From assembly GCF_000420765.1 (NCBI RefSeq), contig NZ_ATVO01000005.1:124001-188000 (forward strand): a stretch of DNA of 64,000 bases, read 5' to 3'. Below are positions 26,254 to 34,946 of the stretch, one piece after another. The stretch comes from Sandarakinorhabdus limnophila DSM 17366 (GTDB taxonomy: Bacteria > Pseudomonadota > Alphaproteobacteria > Sphingomonadales > Sphingomonadaceae). Position numbers and translations under genes: made by a program. The notes under the pieces are model-generated. The model did no database searches. It was given only the letters and a program-made list of their open reading frames with translations, and was not told where the DNA came from. Every line of letters begins with the position of its first letter. The first letter of the stretch is position 1.

Positions 26254-28376
26254 GCCTGTTCCCCTTCCGCCAGCAGCGCGGCCTTCCCGGCTGCGCCCCC
26301 AACTGCGCTGTTGCCACCAACAAGCGGCAGGGTGATGGTGAAGCTTGTGCCTTCGCCTTCACGGCTGGCCACGTCAAGCCGGCCGCCGTGGGCCCGGGCA
26401 ATCTCCCGCGCTTCGTAAGCGCCGATGCCAAACCCGCCGGCCTTTGTCGAGGTGAACGGCTGGAACAATTCCTGCCTGATGAACCTGGCCGACATGCCGT
26501 GGCCGCGATCGGCGAGCGTGACGACAAGTTCGCTGCCCGCCACGGCCACGTCGAAGCGGATCGGGGTGCCGGCCGGGGAGGCATCGATGGCATTCTGCAG
26601 AAGGTGCGCGAACATCTGTTCCAGCCGGGCGGCATCACCAGAGACCATCGCGTGATCAGCCTTGTCACCCACATGCAGGGTCGGCGCCGGCCAGGCGCCG
26701 GCCCGTGATTTCACCAGCAGGCGAAGCAGGCTGGCAACAGGCACTGGTGCGTCTGCCGCGGGCAGCCCCGTGGCGCGCTGCGAGAGCCACGACAGCAGGG
26801 CGTTCATCTTGCCCACCGATTCCTTCAGTGTTGCCACCATGTCGGTCCGGAATTCCGGATTGTCGGCATGGCGTTCGGCATTGCGCGCCAGCAAAGACAA
26901 TTGGCTGACCAGATTCTTGATATCGTGCAGAATGAAGGCAAAGCGGCGGTTGAATTCCTCGAACCGGCGCGCCTCTTCCAATGCCGACTGGCCGCGGCTT
27001 TCGGCGACATAGCTGCCCACCTGACGGCCAAGCGTTTTCAGCAGTTCCTCGTCTTCCCAGCCCAGCCGGCGCGGCACCAGACTGCGACCGATCAACAGCA
27101 CACCGGCCAGCGCATCGCGGTTGAAGGCCGGCAGCACCAGCCAGTACCGCCGATCGGCCGCCAGCCACGCCGGCAGTTCGGGCGCACCGGGCAATTCGCC
27201 ATCGCGCACCATTTCAAGATCGAGCAGCCGATCCTGCCGCAACCAGGCGACCAAGGGCGTGTCCATGGCCAGCGCTTCGGGCGGGCGATCGGCCATCTGC
27301 TAGGTGGCGCCAGGGCTGAAGCGATCATCATCGGGCACCAGCAACCAGCCGCCGCGCGCTTCCAGCACGCTGGCCACGGCCTGGACCACGCGTTCGGGCA
27401 ACCCTTGCGCATCGCCCGGTGCCGAAACGGTGGCGATAAAACGCAGCCATTCACTGCGATAATCATAGCGGTAGCGGTAGAAATTGCGTGCGATCGCCAC
27501 CCGCAGTCAGGCCCGGAACCGATCCGACACCAGGATGACGGCGGCCAGCATGATGGTGGCAAACAGGAAGCTGACCTGCAGCAGCGTGCCCCAATTGCCG
27601 CCCACCAGTTTCAGCGCGTAGGCCAGCAGCGACATGGCGATCAGGTAGAAACCAACGCCGGAGAAGGCGACGGTCTGGAAGGCAACATTGCGCGATACCC
27701 GCGCGCCGCGCACCCAGTTTTCGCGGGTGGCAAACAGGAACAGCAACACCAGCAGCGCGCTCACGGCGCCACGGATGTTGTAGAGATCGACTGAGGCCGG
27801 CGGCAGCAGGAAAGCCAGCGTGTAGAAGTTCAGATCATAGAGGAACAGACCGGCCAGGCCGATGGCGAGCAGACGAATGCCGGAAAGCTGGCCACCGCGT
27901 GAAGCGATGTAGAGATTGTGGCTGAGCACGAGACCGGTGACCGAGGCTGCAATGCGGATCACCAGGAACAGGCTGGCCACCACATCGCCTTCACCCACCA
28001 GAGCGCTCTGTCCGGCGCCGGCGATATCGATGACGAACTGCAGGGCGAGCACAAAGCCGAGGATGCCGCCCACCCAGAAGGAAGAGCGGCCCTCGCCCTC
28101 GCCGCCCAGCCATGTTGGCCGCAGCAGATACAGCAGCACCCCGATCCAGGCCCCGACCTTCAGGGTTTGCAGCCGCGAGATCCAGGGTTGCAGGCCGGGG
28201 TCAATCAGCATGCTGGCAGCAAAGCTGCCCGCCCACAACGCGGTTACAAGAGCGGCACCGGCCAGCCACAGATTGATGCCGCGGCGCTGTTTGGAGAGTG
28301 CTGCGAAGAACAGGCCAACATAGGCGATCAGCGCCAGCAAGTGGCTGAGCAGGCCGACTTCGGTGAGCGCGATCAC
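26250..28376 (-). pseudogene. prsK: sensor histidine kinase PrsK, interrupted by two in-frame stop codons
   Basis: Read from the GTG at 28376 (GGAG ahead of it), one frame covers the whole kinase of ~708 codons. It has eight or so membrane helices (to codon ~285), a GAF-like region, the histidine box FILHDIKNLVSQL, and the ATPase N/G boxes LLQNAIDAS and GGFGIGAYEAREI. The frame contains TGA at codon 290 (bases 27507-27509) and TAG at codon 359 (27300-27302). In homologues the first position reads RAW.RV, so it is probably TGG to TGA; the second may also be TGG to TAG. Without readthrough only the membrane part is made. Fragments 27300-27500 and 26250-27296 could start on internal codons. Confidence 0.8.
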
Positions 28377-28527
28377 CTTGGCGCTCCATGCGAACTGGTC
28401 TGAACTCTTGTCACCGCGATCTGTCCCTGCGCCCGTCTGGCCGCAGCCTATCGTCATGCGCGCCAAAGTGCCACCCCGTGCACCAGGGCTGATCATTGCA
28501 ACAGCTGTGATCATCTATCTTGTAATA

Positions 28528-28539
28528 AGCATGTATGCT
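28528..28539. promoter_or_regulatory. candidate MarR operator over the marR promoter
   Basis: AGCAT-GT-ATGCT is a perfect 12-bp inverted repeat centred 17 bp before the marR start. It overlaps a plausible -10 (TATGCT). The location fits autorepression, as in other marR-efflux operons. This is inferred from position only. Confidence 0.5.
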
Positions 28540-28550
28540 AAATTCTGGGC

Positions 28551-29033
28551 ATGAACTCGCTTGCCGCCACTGTGGAACCGGCCATCGTGCCCTTTGCTTC
28601 GCCCGATACCATCGGCGTGCTGGTGTCCGACGTAACCCGGCTGCTGCGCCGCCGCTTCGATGCCCAGGCGCGGTCCATCGGTGTGTCCCGCGCGCAATGG
28701 CGGGTGCTGATTGCGCTGGCCCGGGCCGAAGGCATCAACCAGGCCGGCCTTGCCGAGCGTCTGGATGTGGAAACCATCACGGTTGGCCGCATGGTCGACC
28801 GGCTGGAAGAGGCCGGGCTGGTGGAACGCCGGGCCGATCCTGCTGATCGCCGGGCCTGGCGGCTGTTCCTCACGCCGCGGGCGCATCCGATCCTGGCGGA
28901 ACTGCAGGCGGTGGCGGTGGATGTCCGCGCCGAAATGCTGGCGGGTTTGAGCGCTGCCGAAGAAGCGGCGCTGCAAGGCCTGCTGCAGCGCCTGCGCGGC
29001 AACCTGGATGGTCGCGAAGGATCGGCGGCATGA
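28551..29033 (+). CDS. MarR-family transcriptional regulator
   Basis: A 160-aa MarR winged-helix repressor. The HTH reads INQAGLAERLDVETITVGRMVDRLEEAGLVERR and the wing ADPADRRAWRLFLT. It heads an operon with emrA- and emrB-like genes, with its stop overlapping the emrA ATG, so it very likely represses the efflux pump and responds to a phenolic or hydrophobic ligand. It is divergent from prsK. Confidence 0.93.
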   Translation: MNSLAATVEPAIVPFASPDTIGVLVSDVTRLLRRRFDAQARSIGVSRAQWRVLIALARAEGINQAGLAERLDVETITVGRMVDRLEEAGLVERRADPADRRAWRLFLTPRAHPILAELQAVAVDVRAEMLAGLSAAEEAALQGLLQRLRGNLDGREGSAA

Positions 29034-30061
29034 ACCAGCGCATCGATCCGCCGGTGGCGAGCACAACATCTCCCTCTCGCTGGCGCAGCCGCGTGGCGAT
29101 GCTGTCGGTGCCGCTGCTGGTGGTGGCGGCCGGGCTGTGGCTGTGGCTTTCCGGGTTGGGCCAGGTGACGACCGACAATGCCTATGTGCGGGTCGACAAG
29201 CTGGCGATTTCCAGTGACGTCACCAGCCGGGTGCGGCGGGTGTTCGTGGTCGAGAACCAGCCGGTGAAGCGCGGCCAGGTGGTAATCGAGCTGGTTGATA
29301 CCCCGTTCCGCATCGCGCTGGCCCAGGCCGAAGCCCGGCTGGCCGATGCGCGCCGGCAGGTGCGCGGCCTGCGCAATGATACCGGTGGTAGTGCCGCCGA
29401 TGTGGCGGCCAAGCGCGAGGCGCTGGACTTTGCGCTGACCGAGATGGAGCGCCAGCAGACATTGCTTGACCGCGGCTTTGCCACCCGTGCCCGGCTGCAG
29501 CAGGCCCAATATTCGGTGGCCAATGCCCGGGCCGAACTGAACCGCGCCCTTTCTGACGACGCCGCCGCCCGCACCGCCGCCAATGGCGTGCAGGACGTGG
29601 AGCAGCACCCACTGGTGATGACGGCGGCTGCGGTGCGTGACAAGGCGGCGTTTGAACTGGCGCGCACCAAACTGATCTCACCCGCCAACGGCATCGCCAC
29701 CCAGACCAGCCGGGTGCTGCCGGGCCAGGTGATGGTGCAGGGCGTCGCCGCTTTCAGCGTGATGGTGACCGACAGCGCCTATGTCGAAGCCAATTTCAAG
29801 GAAACCGAACTGCAGGACATGAAGGTCGGCCAGCGCGCCGAGGTGCAGCTGGATGCCTTCCCCGATCATGTGCTGCGCGGCCATGTGGACTCCATTGGGG
29901 TGGGCACCGGCAGCGAATTTTCCGTACTGCCGGCACAGAATGCCACCGGCAACTGGGTGAAGGTGGTGCAGCGCGTGCCGGTGCGCATCAAGCTGGATGG
30001 CAAGCCACCAGTGCCATTGATCGCCGGCCTTTCGGCTGAAGTGAAGGTGATCACCAAGTGA
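29030..30061 (+). CDS. emrA: HlyD/EmrA-type efflux adaptor
   Basis: A 343-aa periplasmic membrane-fusion protein. One N-terminal helix (AMLSVPLLVVAAGLWLWLSGLG) is followed by the biotinyl-lipoyl-like segment (TDNAYVRVDKLAISSDVTSRVRRVFV), a coiled-coil hairpin (EARLADARRQVRGL..ERQQTLLDRGFATRARLQQ) and the beta-barrel half (TDSAYVEANFKETELQDMKVGQRAEV). It should bridge EmrB to an outer-membrane channel. It overlaps both neighbours (ATGA, GTGA). Confidence 0.93.
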   Translation: MNQRIDPPVASTTSPSRWRSRVAMLSVPLLVVAAGLWLWLSGLGQVTTDNAYVRVDKLAISSDVTSRVRRVFVVENQPVKRGQVVIELVDTPFRIALAQAEARLADARRQVRGLRNDTGGSAADVAAKREALDFALTEMERQQTLLDRGFATRARLQQAQYSVANARAELNRALSDDAAARTAANGVQDVEQHPLVMTAAAVRDKAAFELARTKLISPANGIATQTSRVLPGQVMVQGVAAFSVMVTDSAYVEANFKETELQDMKVGQRAEVQLDAFPDHVLRGHVDSIGVGTGSEFSVLPAQNATGNWVKVVQRVPVRIKLDGKPPVPLIAGLSAEVKVITK

Positions 30062-31602
30062 GCAGCGCTGCCCCGGTGGCAGGGGCGCGATCAGAAGCGT
30101 CGCCGATCACCGTCACGCTGGTGGTAATGCTGGGCAGCTTCATGACCATCCTCGATTCCACCATCGCCAACGTGGCGCTGCCGCACATGCAGCCCAGCCT
30201 GAACGCCGCCGCCGACAGCATCACCTGGGTGCTGACCAGCTATATCGTCGCCACCGCCATTGCCACGCCGCTCACCGGCTGGCTTTCGGCGCGCATCGGC
30301 CGGCGCACCCTGTTCCTGTGGAGTGTCGCGGCTTTCACCGCCGCTTCGGTGCTGTGCGGCATTGCCAGCAGCCTGGAAGAGATGGTGCTGTTCCGCATGA
30401 TCCAGGGCGCCGCCGGGGCCTTCATCGCGCCGCTGGGCCAGGCCTATCTGCTCGATGTGTGGCCGCCCGAAAAACATGGCCCGGCCATGGCCTGGTGGGG
30501 CGTTGGCATCATGGTCGGGCCGATCCTGGGCCCGGTGATCGGCGGCTGGCTCACCGACAGTTTCGATTGGCGCTGGGTGTTCCTGATCAACCTGCCGTTC
30601 GGCATCATGTGCCTGACCTGGGCGGCGGCCATCTTGCCGGAACCGCAGCTGGAGCAGCGACGCTTCGACATGACCGGCTTTGCCCTGCTGGCCGTGGGCA
30701 TGGCGGCGCTGCAACTGGGCCTTGATCGCGGCCAGCAGCTGGACTGGCTGGAAAGCTGGGAAGTGCGGGCCGAGTTCGGCATCGCCATCGCCGGCCTGTG
30801 GGCCTTTGGCGTGCACGCGCTGGCCACGCCGGGCGGCATCATTGATCGCGAACTGCTCACCGATCGCAACGCGCTCACCGGCATGGTGTTCATCACGCTG
30901 GTGGGCTTCCTGCTGGTCGCCACCACCGCGCTGCTGCCCACGATGCTGCAAACGCTGTATGGCTATCCGGTGGTATCGGCCGGCGCGCTGATGATGCCGC
31001 GCGGGATTGGCATGATGATGGCGATGATGGCCGCCGGGCAACTGGTCGGGCGCGGAATTGATCCGCGATTGATGCTGGCCGCCGGCTTCACGATCACCGG
31101 TGCAGCCTTGTGGGGCATGAGCCTGTTTTCCCCGGTGCAAGGCGCTTCGCTGTTCGTGATCACCGGGTTTTTCCAGGGCGCCGGCCTGGGTCTGATCTTC
31201 GTGCCGCTGAATACGATGGCCTTTGCCAGCCTGCCGATGCGGCTGCGCGCTGATGCGTCGGCCATCTACATGCTGCTGCGAAACATCGGCGGTTCGGTGG
31301 GGATCAGCCTGGCGGTTGCCCTGCTGGAACGCCAGACCCAGACCGCGCACGCCGATCTGGGCGGCGGCATCACCCCGTTCAATCTGCCCTGGGCCGATCC
31401 AGCCACCCTGGCTGCAGCCGGTGCCGGCAGCGTGGTGGCCATGCTGGATGGCGCGGTGAACAAGCAGGCATTGATGATTGCCTATATCGATGTCTATCGC
31501 GCCATGGCGTTCATGGCCTTTGCCATGCTGCCACTGCTGCTGGTGTTGCGCCGGCCGCGGCGGCCCGCATCAAAGGCCGACGTGGTGCATCTGCCCGAAT
31601 GA
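30058..31602 (+). CDS. emrB: DHA2-family drug/H+ antiporter EmrB-like
   Basis: A 514-aa MFS transporter with 14 predicted helices. Signatures include SFMTILDSTIANVALPHM (motif D1), WVLTSYIVATAIATPLTGWLSARIGRR (motif A) and GVGIMVGPILGPVIGGWL (motif C of antiporters). It starts at GTG overlapping the emrA stop. With EmrA it forms a tripartite exporter of hydrophobic toxins. It closes the operon. Confidence 0.95.
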   Translation: MSSAAPVAGARSEASPITVTLVVMLGSFMTILDSTIANVALPHMQPSLNAAADSITWVLTSYIVATAIATPLTGWLSARIGRRTLFLWSVAAFTAASVLCGIASSLEEMVLFRMIQGAAGAFIAPLGQAYLLDVWPPEKHGPAMAWWGVGIMVGPILGPVIGGWLTDSFDWRWVFLINLPFGIMCLTWAAAILPEPQLEQRRFDMTGFALLAVGMAALQLGLDRGQQLDWLESWEVRAEFGIAIAGLWAFGVHALATPGGIIDRELLTDRNALTGMVFITLVGFLLVATTALLPTMLQTLYGYPVVSAGALMMPRGIGMMMAMMAAGQLVGRGIDPRLMLAAGFTITGAALWGMSLFSPVQGASLFVITGFFQGAGLGLIFVPLNTMAFASLPMRLRADASAIYMLLRNIGGSVGISLAVALLERQTQTAHADLGGGITPFNLPWADPATLAAAGAGSVVAMLDGAVNKQALMIAYIDVYRAMAFMAFAMLPLLLVLRRPRRPASKADVVHLPE

Positions 31603-31606
31603 CCGC

Positions 31607-31978
31607 TCAGGCCGGCGGCGGCGTGAGCCCCACCAGTTTCATCACCACCACTTGGCTTTGCATCACCACCAGCCACCACAGGCAGGCCCGGCCAATGCGG
31701 CCCCAACGCTGCCCGGCCATCAGCAGCGATGTGGCCAGCGCCGGCACCACAAAGCCCACCCAGATCACCCAGGCGGTGGCGATGGTCATCACCCACGGCG
31801 GTGCGCGCGGCGGCGCCAGGATCAGCGCGCCGGCCAGGATGGCGCACAGCCAGGCCGTGGCCAACAACGCCACCAGCCAGCCGGTGAGGCCCTTGGGCCG
31901 ATCCACGAACTGGGCGATGAGCAGACCCAGCAAGGTGGCCAGCGCAATCGGGATGGCGTTGATAACGATATAGATCAT
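31607..31978 (-). CDS. small membrane protein, DUF1761-like
   Basis: A 123-aa protein of four hydrophobic segments (MIYIVINAIPIALATLLGLLI, LVALLATAWLCAILAGALI, ATAWVIWVGFVVPALATSLL, CLWWLVVMQSQVVVMKLVG). The third segment WVIWVGFV..LATSLL..GQRW resembles DUF1761 membrane proteins. No function is known. It runs against the emrB gene, ending 4 bp from it. An upstream in-frame codon was rejected because it overlaps no better ribosome site. Confidence 0.7.
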   Translation of the reverse strand: MIYIVINAIPIALATLLGLLIAQFVDRPKGLTGWLVALLATAWLCAILAGALILAPPRAPPWVMTIATAWVIWVGFVVPALATSLLMAGQRWGRIGRACLWWLVVMQSQVVVMKLVGLTPPPA

Positions 31979-32040
31979 TGCGCCAGCTTGCCGGCTTTCG
32001 CGGCCCATGCAAGGAAAAGCCGGCTATTGGAGGACCCAGA

Positions 32041-32487
32041 ATGAGCGTTTTGCCCCCCCTGCTTTTGGGCCGATTGAACCATGTCGGCATCGCCTGCGTT
32101 TCGATTTACGACACCGTGGCCATGTATGGCCGCCTGTTCGGCGCGACCGTTTCGCGGGCCAAGTTCGATCTGCCGGCGCAGGGCGTGCGCGTCGCCTTCA
32201 TCGATGTCGCCAACAGCCAGCTGGAACTGATCGAGCCGTTGGGCGATGATTCACCCATCCACGGCTTTCTGAAGAAGAACCCCAATGGCGGGCAGCATCA
32301 CGTCTGTTTCGAAGTGAAAGACATCATCGCGGCGCGTGATGCGATGCGGGCGCGCGGCGCCACCGTTCTGGGCACCGGCGAGCCGCGCATGGGCGCCCAC
32401 GGTGTGCCGGTGATCTTCGTACACCCGCGCGATACCAGTGGCGTGCTGGTGGAGTTGATGCAGGAGCCGCCGGAAGGGCATCACTGA
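32041..32487 (+). CDS. mce: methylmalonyl-CoA epimerase
   Basis: A 148-aa vicinal-oxygen-chelate protein that interconverts the (S) and (R) forms of methylmalonyl-CoA in propionate/valine/isoleucine breakdown. Metal ligands are visible: His in RLNHVGIAC, Gln-His in GGQHHVCFEV and Glu in LVELMQ. TGEPRMGAHGVPVIFVHPRDTSGVLVEL is typical. The start follows GGAGGA at 32028-32034. A stem-loop follows. Confidence 0.95.
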   Translation: MSVLPPLLLGRLNHVGIACVSIYDTVAMYGRLFGATVSRAKFDLPAQGVRVAFIDVANSQLELIEPLGDDSPIHGFLKKNPNGGQHHVCFEVKDIIAARDAMRARGATVLGTGEPRMGAHGVPVIFVHPRDTSGVLVELMQEPPEGHH

Positions 32488-32492
32488 CAAGG

Positions 32493-32521
32493 AAAAGGCC
32501 GGAGCAGTGCTCCGGCCTCAT
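32493..32521. terminator. bidirectional terminator between mce and the YqjD-like gene
   Basis: A perfect 10-bp stem (AGGCCGGAGC / GCTCCGGCCT) has a 3-nt loop AGT. On the minus strand it runs into TTTTCC and on the plus strand into CATTTC, so it can end both convergent genes. Confidence 0.8.
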
Positions 32522-32552
32522 TTCAGACGGGCTGCGGTTGGCAGCGGCCCGC

Positions 32553-32912
32553 TCAATCCTTCTTGCGGCCGCTCAGCAGCCAGCCGACCACGAAGCCCAG
32601 CGCGATGCCGGCACCCAGCGCGGCGAGCGGCTGTTCCTGCACGGTGGTGCGCACCTTGGCAGTGCCTTCTTCGGCCACCTTCTGGGCGCGTTCCTTGACT
32701 TCGCGGGCCTTTTCCGGGGCCGCATCAGCCAGTTCACGGGCCTTGGCGGCGGCCTTGTCATAGGCGGCGCTGGCAGTTTCCTTGGCCTTGCCAATGGCCT
32801 TGTCGGCCTGATCCTTCAGGTCACCCTTCAACTTCTCGATCTTGCTGGCCGCGGTTTCGATGGTTTCGGCAACGGCGGGCATGGTTTCCGTGGTTTCGCT
32901 GTTATCAGACAT
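32553..32912 (-). CDS. YqjD/ElaB-like helical membrane-anchored protein
   Basis: A 119-aa protein, rich in Ala, Lys and Glu. Residues 1-85 form a long amphipathic helix with heptads (ETIETAASKIEKLKGDLKDQADKAIGKAKET). A C-terminal hydrophobic segment (LAALGAGIALGFVVGWLLSG) ends in RKKD. This is the layout of the DUF883/YqjD-ElaB group, which anchors at the inner membrane and in E. coli associates with ribosomes and stress responses. The role here is inferred only from architecture. Confidence 0.75.
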   Translation of the reverse strand: MSDNSETTETMPAVAETIETAASKIEKLKGDLKDQADKAIGKAKETASAAYDKAAAKARELADAAPEKAREVKERAQKVAEEGTAKVRTTVQEQPLAALGAGIALGFVVGWLLSGRKKD

Positions 32913-32999
32913 GGCGCAATCCTTTCGAGGGCAATCGATTCAACAGACCGAAGTTAGTGCGTGAGGCGACAGATTTGAAGTCCGTATTGACCACATAAC

Positions 33000-33407
33000 T
33001 CACTCATCCATCCGAACCTTGCCACGGCCTGCCTTGACGCCGGCGCGCGTGGTCTTGGAATCCAGCCGGCGCTGCTTCGATCCCAGGGTTGGCCGTGTCG
33101 CCCGGCGCTTGATCGGGCGGATGCAGGCCTGCGCCACCAATTCGGCAAGCCGCGCCCGCGCATCAGACCGATTCTGCACCTGATCGCGGAACCGGTTGGC
33201 ACTGATCACGATGACACCATCGCCGGTGGCGCGCCGGCCGGCCAATTTCAGCAGCCGTTCCTTCACCTCGTCCGGAAGGCTGGGTGAAGCCACCACGTCG
33301 AAGCGCAGCTGCACCGCCGATGAAACCTTGTTGACGTTCTGGCCGCCGGGACCGCTCGAGCGCACGAACGATTCAATCAGTTCGTCTTCCGGGATGGTTA
33401 TCGCCAT
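33000..33407 (-). CDS. arfB: alternative ribosome-rescue factor ArfB
   Basis: ArfB (YaeJ) rescues stalled ribosomes by hydrolysing peptidyl-tRNA. The catalytic GGQ lies in RSSGPGGQNVNKVSSAVQLRFD, and the basic C-terminal tail that enters the mRNA channel (RPIKRRATRPTLGSKQRRLDSKTTRAGVKAGRGKVR) is complete. At 135 aa it has the normal length. It is divergent from the GST gene. Confidence 0.95.
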   Translation of the reverse strand: MAITIPEDELIESFVRSSGPGGQNVNKVSSAVQLRFDVVASPSLPDEVKERLLKLAGRRATGDGVIVISANRFRDQVQNRSDARARLAELVAQACIRPIKRRATRPTLGSKQRRLDSKTTRAGVKAGRGKVRMDE

Positions 33408-33447
33408 GATGTGCGCCTAACCCGATTCGATTGCGGAGGCTATTGCC

Positions 33448-34080
33448 ATGATCATTGTTCACCATCTCAACAACAGCCGCTCTCAACGCATCCTGTGGCT
33501 GCTGGAAGAACTGGGTACGCCCTACGAGATCAAGCATTACAATCGCGATGCCGTGACCAATCTGGCGCCGCCGGAACTGAAGGCCGTTCATCCGCTGGGC
33601 AAGAGCCCGGTGATCGAAGCCGACGGCAAGATCATCTTTGAAAGCGGCGCCATCACCGACTGGATCATCCGCAAACACGGGCAAGGCCGCTTCATGCCAG
33701 CGCCGGGGACGGCGGCTCATGAGGATTATCTGATGTGGCTGCATTTCGCCGAAGGTTCGGCGATGACACCGTTCCTGCTGGCGCTCTACACCGCCCGGTT
33801 GGGCGAAGCCGCCGCGCCGCTGGCCCCGCGCATTCAGGAACAGATTGGTGCGCATGTCGCCTATTTCAGCCAATGCCTTGGGGAAAACGACTGGCTGGTG
33901 AATAACGAGCTTTCCGGCGCAGACATCATGATGAGCTTCATCGCCGAAATCGCCACCATGCAGGGCCTGGGCGCGCATTTCCCCAACGTGGCGGCTTATG
34001 CGAAGCGCCTGCAGTCGCGCCCGGCGTGGATCAAGGCCGCCGAGCAGACCGAGCCTTACAATTTCCGCATTGCCGGCTGA
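33448..34080 (+). CDS. glutathione S-transferase family protein
   Basis: A 210-aa GST. The N-terminal thioredoxin-like half has NSRSQRILWLLEELGTPYEI (catalytic Ser region), HPLGKSPVIEADGKIIFESGAI (cis-Pro and the SGAI glutathione-binding loop). The helical C-terminal half includes DWLVNNELSGADIMMSF. It is a bacterial Beta- or Nu-type GST with unknown electrophile. Its end overlaps the convergent transporter gene by 25 bp. Confidence 0.92.
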   Translation: MIIVHHLNNSRSQRILWLLEELGTPYEIKHYNRDAVTNLAPPELKAVHPLGKSPVIEADGKIIFESGAITDWIIRKHGQGRFMPAPGTAAHEDYLMWLHFAEGSAMTPFLLALYTARLGEAAAPLAPRIQEQIGAHVAYFSQCLGENDWLVNNELSGADIMMSFIAEIATMQGLGAHFPNVAAYAKRLQSRPAWIKAAEQTEPYNFRIAG

Positions 34081-34946
34081 CGGGTCGCCAGCAGATTGAG
34101 CGCTAGGCCGCCGATGATCAGCGCGGCGGCCAGCAGCTTCCATGGCGGCAGTGGCTCACCAAGGAACAGCGCCGTGGAGGCCATGCCGAACACCGGCACC
34201 AGCAGCGACGTGGGCGCCACGCTGGTGGCCGGATAGCGCGCCAGCAGCCAGCCCCACGCGCCATAGCCGAACAGCGTGTTGCCAATCGCCTGCCACGCCA
34301 CCGCCACCCAGATGGCGGGCGTGGTGGCCTGCAGCGCGGTCTCGATGGCCGGCCAGCCTTCGAACCACAGCGCCAGCCCAGCCAGCGGCGGCACCGCAAA
34401 CAGTGACGACCAGGTGATGAAGCCCAGCATGTCCACCTTGCCGGCAGCACGCTGGGCCATGTTGCCCAGGCTCCAGCCAAAGGCCGCGCCCAGCACAAGG
34501 GCGATGCCCACGATGGTTACTTCGCCGCCGGTGTGGCCGGCGATCACCGCGACGCCACCAATCGCCAGTGCCAGCGCGCCATATTGCAAGGGTTTCAGCC
34601 GTTCACCGCTGGTCATCATCGCCATGCCGATGGTGAAGACGACCTGGCTCTGCACAATCAGGCTGGCCAGGCCGGCGGCGATAAAGCCGTTGATGGCAAT
34701 GAACAGCAGGCCGAACTGGCCCACCCCGATGGCGACACCATAGCCGGCCAGGATGCGCCACGAAACGGCAGGCCGGCGCACAAAGAAGATCAACGGGAAC
34801 ACCACGGCGGCAAAGCGCAGGGTGGCAAACAGCAGCGGCGGCAGGCTGTGCAGCGTGGCGCCGATGATGGCGAAATTGCTGCCCCACACCATCACCACCG
34901 CCAGCGCCAGCAGCAGGGCGCGCGGGCTGAGCGCGGTGCTGCTCAT
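34056..34946 (-). CDS. EamA-family (DMT) transporter
   Basis: A 296-aa drug/metabolite transporter with ten predicted helices in two EamA repeats. The start LLLALAVVMVWGSNFAIIGATLHSLPPLLFATLRFAAV is the family hallmark, and the second repeat begins near GIALVLGAAFGWSLGNMAQRAAG. It resembles RhtA/YdcZ-type exporters of amino acids or metabolites. Its start overlaps the Bcr-type gene's stop by 4 bp. Confidence 0.92.
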   Translation of the reverse strand: MSSTALSPRALLLALAVVMVWGSNFAIIGATLHSLPPLLFATLRFAAVVFPLIFFVRRPAVSWRILAGYGVAIGVGQFGLLFIAINGFIAAGLASLIVQSQVVFTIGMAMMTSGERLKPLQYGALALAIGGVAVIAGHTGGEVTIVGIALVLGAAFGWSLGNMAQRAAGKVDMLGFITWSSLFAVPPLAGLALWFEGWPAIETALQATTPAIWVAVAWQAIGNTLFGYGAWGWLLARYPATSVAPTSLLVPVFGMASTALFLGEPLPPWKLLAAALIIGGLALNLLATRQPAMRKL

